Part shown: piece after piece, positions 57,847 to 64,000 of the stretch
Layout of the letters: each line of letters begins with the position of its first letter
How positions within the stretch are numbered: position 1 is the first letter of the stretch
DNA from: Acinetobacter sp. ANC 4169
GTDB lineage: Bacteria; Pseudomonadota; Gammaproteobacteria; Pseudomonadales; Moraxellaceae
DNA length: 64,000 bases
NCBI RefSeq assembly: GCF_002135355.1
Contig: NZ_NEGE01000016.1
Location: forward strand, 31,718-95,717
Direction: 5' to 3'
Translations under genes and position numbers: made by a program
Notes under the pieces: generated by a model
Told to the model about the DNA's origin: nothing
Seen by the model: only the letters and a program-made list of their open reading frames with translations
Databases searched by the model: none

Positions 57847-58092
57847 ATGTCAGAAGCGTTGATCAACCGTTTGGTCGAATTTGCTGAATCAGGCAACCAG
57901 CAAAAAATTGTTTTGGCGGGACAAACCCACCAGGGCTGGGTGATGGAAATTACCGAAGAAGCGCTTTTGATCAGTACCGGTTTTGCCGAAAAAACCGGTA
58001 AGGACATGTGGATTCAGTTCGCTGACTTACCACAAGCCGAACTGTATTACTGGGATAATCAGCAAGATCAATGGACCGAATTTAAGCTATAA
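57847..58092 (+). CDS. Small hypothetical protein
   Basis: An 81-residue acidic soluble protein with no signal or membrane segment; the pattern (strand-rich, GQTHQGWVMEITEEALLIST, then KDMWIQFADL) suggests a small beta-barrel-like fold, but I recognise no family. It lies between the M23 lipoprotein and tag with short gaps (16 and 20 bases) and is probably in the same transcript. Confidence 0.8.
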   Translation: MSEALINRLVEFAESGNQQKIVLAGQTHQGWVMEITEEALLISTGFAEKTGKDMWIQFADLPQAELYYWDNQQDQWTEFKL

Positions 58093-58112
58093 GTACCTAA
58101 GGAGCATCAGAA

Positions 58113-58697
58113 ATGTCGATTCAACGCTGTGGCTGGTGCTCGAATGATCCTCTTTATATGGCTTATCATGACCATGAGTGGGGAATTCCCAGTCATCATG
58201 AAACCCATTTATTTGAAATGCTGTGTCTGGAAGGGCAACAAGCAGGTTTGTCCTGGATTACCGTACTGAAAAAACGTGATAGCTATCGACAGCATTTCTT
58301 TCAATATCCTATTGCCGAGATCGCCCAGTTCAGTGATGCTGATCTGGAAAATAAATTACAAGATGCCGGCTTGATCCGGCATATCGGCAAGCTCAAAGCG
58401 ATTCGTGACAATGCCATAGCCTGGCAACATTTAACCCAACAATTAAAACCACAACACAGCAATGTCAGTGACTGGTTATGGAGTTTCGTCAATCACCAGG
58501 CTGTGGTCAATGATGTTGCCGATTATCGGCAGGCACCCGCCCAGACTGAAAGCAGCCTGGCACTTTCAAAAGCATTGAAAAATAAAGGCTTTAAATTTGT
58601 AGGCCCCACCATCTGTTATGCCTTTATGCAGGCTGTGGGAATGGTCAATGACCATGAAAATCACTGCGCGTTTAAAACAAGTTCATCATTAAAATGA
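58113..58697 (+). CDS. tag: DNA-3-methyladenine glycosylase I
   Basis: The 194-residue enzyme removes 3-methyladenine from DNA. It starts RCGWCSNDPLYMAYHDHEWG, with the Cys and His used for the zinc snap, and has FEMLCLEGQQAGLSWITVLKKR and the C-terminal GFKFVGPTICYAFMQAVGMVNDH, all typical of Tag. AAGGAG lies upstream. The alcohol dehydrogenase gene follows 18 bases later. Confidence 0.96.
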   Translation: MSIQRCGWCSNDPLYMAYHDHEWGIPSHHETHLFEMLCLEGQQAGLSWITVLKKRDSYRQHFFQYPIAEIAQFSDADLENKLQDAGLIRHIGKLKAIRDNAIAWQHLTQQLKPQHSNVSDWLWSFVNHQAVVNDVADYRQAPAQTESSLALSKALKNKGFKFVGPTICYAFMQAVGMVNDHENHCAFKTSSSLK

Positions 58698-58715
58698 TCA
58701 TGAAAGGATTTTGCC

Positions 58716-59738
58716 ATGAGTAATAATATTATCCATGCCTATGCAGCCATGCAGGCCGGTGCAGCACTAGAGCCTTATCAGTTTGATGCCGGAGAACTGC
58801 AGCCGCATCAGGTTGAAGTTAAAGTCGAATATTGTGGCCTATGTCATTCCGATATTTCCGTGATCAATAATGACTGGAAATCTTCGGTTTATCCTGTGGT
58901 GGCAGGACATGAAATTATTGGCACCATTACCCAACTGGGTTCAGAAGCCAAAGGCCTGAAAGTGGGTCAACGCGTAGGTATTGGCTGGACTGCTGAAAGC
59001 TGTCAGTATTGTGATCCGTGCATATCGGGTCAGCAAGTGCTCTGTACTGGCGGACAAACGGCGACCATTGTTGGACATGCCGGTGGATTTGCCGACAAAG
59101 TCCGTGCCGGCTGGCAATGGGTGATTCCTCTACCCGAAGATCTGGATCCTGAAAGTGCCGGCCCTCTGCTCTGTGGTGGTATTACCGTATTTGATCCGAT
59201 TCTAAAACATCAAATTCAAGCCATACATCATGTGGGTGTGATCGGGATTGGCGGCCTGGGTCATATGGCAATCAAACTGCTGAAAGCCTGGGGCTGTGAA
59301 ATTACCGCCTTTACTTCAAATTTGGACAAGACTGAAGAGCTTAAGTCCATGGGGGCAGATCATGTGGTCAACAGCCGTGATCTTCAAGCCATTAAATCGC
59401 AACGAGGCAAGTTTGATTTATTGTTGAGCACCGTCAATGTCACTCTGGACTGGTCGGCTTATTTAAGTACTCTGGCTGCAAACGGTACCGTGCATATGCT
59501 GGGTTTGGTGCTTGAACCACTGCAGATTTCTGCCGGCATGCTGATTGGCGGAGCAAAATCGGTTACAGGTTCATCTACCGGTTCTCCTGCGGCACTACGC
59601 CAATTACTGAAGTTTGCTGCACGTAAAAATATTGCACCGCAAATTGAAGTTTTTCCGATGTCACAACTTAATCAAGCCATTGAACGTCTGCATTCGGGTC
59701 AGGCCCGTTACCGGATTGTACTCAAAGCGGATTTCTAG
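58716..59738 (+). CDS. Zinc-dependent alcohol dehydrogenase (YahK/CAD-like)
   Basis: A 340-residue medium-chain dehydrogenase. The catalytic zinc site is CGLCHSDI with GHE; the structural zinc Cys residues are C-x2-C-x2-C-x7-C in [15 protein letters not shown]; the cofactor site is [12 protein letters not shown]. It resembles NADP-dependent aldehyde reductases of the YahK/cinnamyl alcohol dehydrogenase group. The substrate is unknown. A terminator follows, and a LysR-type regulator gene converges on it from the right. Confidence 0.92.
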   Translation: MSNNIIHAYAAMQAGAALEPYQFDAGELQPHQVEVKVEYCGLCHSDISVINNDWKSSVYPVVAGHEIIGTITQLGSEAKGLKVGQRVGIGWTAESCQYCDPCISGQQVLCTGGQTATIVGHAGGFADKVRAGWQWVIPLPEDLDPESAGPLLCGGITVFDPILKHQIQAIHHVGVIGIGGLGHMAIKLLKAWGCEITAFTSNLDKTEELKSMGADHVVNSRDLQAIKSQRGKFDLLLSTVNVTLDWSAYLSTLAANGTVHMLGLVLEPLQISAGMLIGGAKSVTGSSTGSPAALRQLLKFAARKNIAPQIEVFPMSQLNQAIERLHSGQARYRIVLKADF

Positions 59739-59771
59739 TTTATTTTTCAGTTTAACTTTCACTCGAATCCA

Positions 59772-59806
59772 AACTGCCAAGCCCCGTCGAGCTTGGCAGT
59801 TTTTTA
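59772..59806 (+). terminator. Terminator after alcohol dehydrogenase
   Basis: An 11-bp stem (AACTGCCAAGC/GCTTGGCAGTT) with an eight-base loop is followed by TTTTT. It lies between convergent genes. Confidence 0.88.
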
Positions 59807-59836
59807 TTAATTCTGACTGATTGGTGTTTAAGTCTC

Positions 59837-60727
59837 TTATAAATATACAGCCAGCTTTTGTGCCAGAAATTCGATAAATAAATGCACCCTTTTCGGTAGA
59901 TGCTCTTGTCGATAGTACACTGCATGAATGTTCTGATAATGCAGACGAATTTGATCTTCAAATAAGGCATTCAGGCGACCGGCCTGTAAATCATCTTCGA
60001 CTAAAAAGCGTGACAAACAGGTAATTCCCAAGCCTTGTAAAGCGAGTTGCCGAACCGTTTCTCCATTGGAGGCTTTTATTTTGGGATGAACAATCAAATC
60101 TTCACCATTCAACTGAACCGGCCAGCTATTTAAATGCGTCGGCTGGCTAAAACCCAGTAAAGCATGCTGGAATAAATCCGCTGGAGATTGCGGTACTCCA
60201 TGTTGTTCCAAGTAGAGAGGACTCGCCACAATATACAAGCGGCTGCGACACAATAACTTGGCATGTAGACTTGAATCGTGCAGTTCTCCAAACCGAATCG
60301 CGACATCGGTTTTATGTTCGAGTAAATCAATGACCTGATCATGATTATTCAGTTCAATTTCAATGTTGGGATAGCGCTGCACAAACTCCTGCATCAGCGG
60401 CACAATGACATGCAAAATAAAAGGCGTGGCGGAATCCACACGAATCCGTCCCGAAGTATCACTATCCGATTGCAGCAACGCATCTTCGGCTGCAGCCAGA
60501 TCATTGAGAATTTTGCGGGCTTTTTCCAGAAAGATTTGCCCTTCTTGGGTCAATTTAAGTTTACGGGTGGTGCGTTCCAGCAAGGTTACATTCAGCTTGT
60601 TTTCAAGACGTTGCAAGGCCCGACTAACCCCAGAAGTAGTCTGCCCTAAACGCTCGGCTGCCATGACAATCGAACCACTGTCTACAATGGTCACAAAGGC
60701 GTGGAGTTCTTCAATGGTCGATTTCAT
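59837..60727 (-). CDS. LysR-family transcriptional regulator
   Basis: The 296-residue protein has the LysR N-terminal helix-turn-helix (LHAFVTIVDSGSIVMAAERLGQ, then SRALQRLENKLNVTLLERT) and a periplasmic-binding-like effector domain starting RIRVDSATPF. It is closest in style to the CrgA/AaeR-like subgroup that regulates small-molecule genes. Its target is not obvious: the neighbouring alcohol dehydrogenase gene is convergent rather than divergent. Confidence 0.93.
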   Translation of the reverse strand: MKSTIEELHAFVTIVDSGSIVMAAERLGQTTSGVSRALQRLENKLNVTLLERTTRKLKLTQEGQIFLEKARKILNDLAAAEDALLQSDSDTSGRIRVDSATPFILHVIVPLMQEFVQRYPNIEIELNNHDQVIDLLEHKTDVAIRFGELHDSSLHAKLLCRSRLYIVASPLYLEQHGVPQSPADLFQHALLGFSQPTHLNSWPVQLNGEDLIVHPKIKASNGETVRQLALQGLGITCLSRFLVEDDLQAGRLNALFEDQIRLHYQNIHAVYYRQEHLPKRVHLFIEFLAQKLAVYL

Positions 60728-60835
60728 CTTCCACTCATGTATTGATTATTCATCAATAATATTGTGCAAAGTAATATATTTTTTAACAACAATTAACCTT
60801 TAAAATCACGTTCATCTTCAAAATTTAAAGATTGC

Positions 60836-60943
60836 ATGAATCCAGCAATCCATCACTTGCATTGGCATTCAACATTTACGAACCAGCCACCTTTGCCCGA
60901 GCTCCACTGCTGTAAAGCAGGAGATGATCCACCCTGTCCATAA
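60836..60943 (+). CDS. Possible small His/Cys-rich protein (35 aa)
   Basis: A short frame with ATG at 60836 codes for 35 residues with a His/Trp cluster (HHLHWHS), a Pro-rich middle and three Cys (HCCKAGDD and CP at the end). Its stop lies 13 bases before a strong hairpin terminator, and it is less AT-rich than the flanking non-coding DNA. Only a weak ribosome site (AAAGA) is present. It could be a small metal-binding protein or non-coding sequence. Confidence 0.3.
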   Translation: MNPAIHHLHWHSTFTNQPPLPELHCCKAGDDPPCP

Positions 60944-60955
60944 AATACATTTAGA

Positions 60956-60985
60956 AAAAAGTCCGCATCATGATGCGGACTTTTT
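60956..60985. terminator. Bidirectional terminator
   Basis: A perfect 15-bp palindromic stem (AAAAAGTCCGCATCA/TGATGCGGACTTTTT), with T-tracts on both strands. It ends the START-domain gene on the minus strand and any rightward transcript after the LysR gene. Confidence 0.85.
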
Positions 60986-60996
60986 ATTTTTCCTGA

Positions 60997-61641
60997 TTAA
61001 CGTAAAGCTTCAGGCAACAGCGGAATATTCGAGGATCTGACGAGTTCTGCTTTCATCTTTTGCAGCATCTGATACGGTTGCTGCTGTACAAACATATTCA
61101 CAAAGGTTAAAGGAATAGAGCCCTCTGGATTGGCGTAGCCATACGTTGAAACCTTAACCTTATTGTTGGCTAACTTCTGAAAAGTCCAATCCCCTTCATA
61201 ATGGGTTAAACGAATATAATTGGGATTTTTCGGATAACCTTTATCGACTGCCTTGTTTTTAATGCTGATGATGCCTTGTGCATCTTTCATCATTTTACCT
61301 TGTACCACTAAATCACGATCTTTCAGCGGAAAAGGAAAATCCAGCACCATATACAATAAAAATTCACCTTTTTTATCGTCACGCGACAGCACTTTCACAC
61401 TGCCCATATACGGTACCCATTTCACTGCATGGTCGACATCCAGAATCAGACCAACAGCTTTTTCAAAAGGCGTATCGTAGGTAGTTTCAGCTTTATATAA
61501 AAATACCGGATTTTGATTGTTCTGATAGGTCCAAACTTTAATATTATTCTTGTTAATACTGAGCTTGGCATTATCTACAGGTTTAGCTTGTACAGTAGCA
61601 AGCATTGCTACTGTACAAGCCATTAATATCACTTTTTTCAT
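60997..61641 (-). CDS. START-domain protein with signal peptide
   Basis: The 214-residue protein begins with a cleavable signal peptide (MACTVAMLATVQA) and then a START/Bet v1-like domain with ILDVDHAVKWVPYMGSVKVL, FPFPLKDRDLVVQG and FVNMFVQQQPYQMLQKM. The domain usually binds lipids or other hydrophobic molecules; here it should act in the periplasm. The ligand is unknown. It is transcribed leftward after dapB, 60 bases downstream. Confidence 0.88.
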   Translation of the reverse strand: MKKVILMACTVAMLATVQAKPVDNAKLSINKNNIKVWTYQNNQNPVFLYKAETTYDTPFEKAVGLILDVDHAVKWVPYMGSVKVLSRDDKKGEFLLYMVLDFPFPLKDRDLVVQGKMMKDAQGIISIKNKAVDKGYPKNPNYIRLTHYEGDWTFQKLANNKVKVSTYGYANPEGSIPLTFVNMFVQQQPYQMLQKMKAELVRSSNIPLLPEALR

Positions 61642-61701
61642 TCCATTGTGCTTCTTATTTTAATTTTGCTGTGTATTGTTATAAATGATTTTAACGATTT
61701 T

Positions 61702-63009
<1,308 letters not shown>

Positions 63010-63726
63010 ATGAGTACTGAAAAAAAAGTCCCCAAAATAGTTCGTAAAGGTTCAGAAATTTTAGGTGTAATTGCCCCAACATTTTTAATAGAACCAACAG
63101 GCTTATTAAGCCTATTAATTACTTCAACAGGCGATGTAGTAGCCGATACTCTTGATAAAAAACTCTCTAACCGAGAGGCTTTTAGAACTAATATGGCGTA
63201 TCAATATTTTGTTGAAAAGTTAAAACTTCATCAAAAAAATGGCTTAATGATTAGAGATGATGAATTTTTTAGGTTTTCTGTGGGTAGAAGAAAAACTTTT
63301 GAAGAATTATTTGAGGCTATTTTATTAAAATCAAAAGACCAGTATGAGGAAGAAAAAGTAAAATTTTTTTCTAATTTATATGCAAATGGTTGTATAGATA
63401 CGTCTTTAACTCCACAAACAATTTCCTTATTCATTGTCATTTTAGATAAACTCACATTTCATCATTTAGATGTCCTCAATAAATTTTATATTTTAGGAGC
63501 TGGTTCAAATTGGAAATATAACGATATGAGTTATTTATCAAATAAAAACATTAATCTACCTACATATCTGGCAGAATTGCAAAATCTAAATCTCATTACT
63601 CCTACATTTTTTGGAGATTCACCATTAAAAATAACAAATCTAGGTGAGAAGCTTATTAATTCAATAGAATTTGAAAATAGATTTGATGATTTAAGTAATG
63701 AAATTATTCTAAAAAATAAAAATTAA
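63010..63726 (+). CDS. Unrecognised accessory protein
   Basis: A 238-residue protein; GGTGA lies eight bases before the ATG at 63010 (a TTG at 63004 is less likely). The N-terminal 60 residues hold a hydrophobic stretch (ILGVIAPTFLIEPTGLLSLLITS) that could enter a membrane; the rest is helical, with a C-terminal winged-helix-like pattern (LPTYLAELQNLNLITPT, then LKITNLGEKLINSI). I do not recognise the family. It is AT-rich and sits between a lone terminator and an IS3-type element, so it is likely acquired. Confidence 0.7.
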   Translation: MSTEKKVPKIVRKGSEILGVIAPTFLIEPTGLLSLLITSTGDVVADTLDKKLSNREAFRTNMAYQYFVEKLKLHQKNGLMIRDDEFFRFSVGRRKTFEELFEAILLKSKDQYEEEKVKFFSNLYANGCIDTSLTPQTISLFIVILDKLTFHHLDVLNKFYILGAGSNWKYNDMSYLSNKNINLPTYLAELQNLNLITPTFFGDSPLKITNLGEKLINSIEFENRFDDLSNEIILKNKN

Positions 63727-63784
63727 TGCACCAATATCAGTATGATAAAATTAATTAATTCAACAACCTGTAATTTAATTAAGA

Positions 63785-64000
63785 TGATCCTAGCCAAAAT
63801 AATGGACATGTAGTCCCTCTAAAGATAACGTAACGTTAACTTTGGAGATGTAAAAATGGCTAAACGCTTTAGTCCAGAATTTAAACAGCAAGCAATTGAT
63901 TATGCACTTTCAAACTCACACGAGTCTGTAGCTGCAATCGCCCAGAAATTAGGTGTGGGTTATTCCACATTAGATAAATGGATTCGTGAAGCTAACCCAA
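63785..64000 (+). mobile_element. Left end of an IS3-family insertion sequence (cut by window)
   Basis: An orfA-type transposase gene begins at 63856. I place the left end tentatively at the TGATCCTAGCC at 63785, about 70 bp before the ATG; the terminal repeat cannot be confirmed because the other end lies outside the window. A 13-bp palindrome (TAACGTAACGTTA) lies in the leader. Confidence 0.65.
63856..64000 (+). CDS. IS3-family transposase OrfA, 3' end cut by window
   Basis: The first 48 residues are visible: KRFSPEFKQQAIDYAL, then SVAAIAQKLGVGYSTLDKWIRE, the helix-turn-helix of IS3-family OrfA proteins. This part binds the element's ends. GGAG lies eight bases before the ATG. The OrfB integrase part with the DDE residues would lie to the right. 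Confidence 0.88.
   Translation, partial: MAKRFSPEFKQQAIDYALSNSHESVAAIAQKLGVGYSTLDKWIREANP

Overview
The window looks like a chromosomal segment of an Acinetobacter species other than A. baumannii. The base composition is AT-rich. The order fkpA, wzc/wzb/wza, variable polysaccharide genes, galU, ugd, pgi, galE, phosphomannomutase is the layout known for Acinetobacter capsule (K) loci. The housekeeping genes beside it (ribB, ribH, nusB, thiL, pgpA, glmU, glmS) fit the same group. The species is an inference from gene order and protein families; no search was run.

Left part (1-9150): the end of a membrane diguanylate cyclase; an Mrr-type restriction-enzyme remnant beside an AT-rich orphan gene whose start appears lost; guaA; an OB-fold stress-type protein with a decayed partial copy; DoxX, DedA and LysE-type membrane proteins; a glycine-rich lipoprotein; a ParA-like ATPase; a four-helix membrane protein; a BolA protein; and two tRNA-Gly(GCC) genes ending at a terminator.

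Housekeeping and precursor supply (9413-17585): a riboflavin/NusB/ThiL/PgpA run, then glmU and glmS (UDP-GlcNAc supply) and a phosphomannomutase/phosphoglucomutase. These feed the polysaccharide locus that follows.

Polysaccharide locus (about 17673-54397): export genes wza-wzb-wzc read rightward from a divergent promoter region at 48575-48867, and the biosynthesis genes read leftward. They appear to fall into two blocks. Block A (48574 to 36050) has UDP-GlcNAc dehydrogenase and epimerase genes (UDP-GalNAcA supply), a flippase, two acyltransferases, three glycosyltransferases, an initiating transferase and the acetyltransferase/aminotransferase/dehydratase set for a diacetamido-trideoxy sugar. 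Block B (35864 to 23101) has wecB-wecC (UDP-ManNAcA supply), two acyltransferases, a second flippase, two glycosyltransferases, the only visible Wzy polymerase, a two-domain oxidoreductase, a heparinase II/III-like protein and a second initiating transferase. Conserved galU, ugd, pgi and galE follow, with an extra acetyltransferase gene. Two initiating transferases and two flippases with one polymerase are unusual and suggest a composite locus.

Right part (52943-64000): two FKBP-type prolyl isomerases; a perfect 12-bp minisatellite of 12 copies; dienelactone hydrolase, HIT protein, mutY, an M23 lipoprotein, tag, an alcohol dehydrogenase, a LysR regulator, a START-domain protein and dapB; then an AT-rich accessory end with an unrecognised gene and the start of an IS3-family element cut by the window edge.
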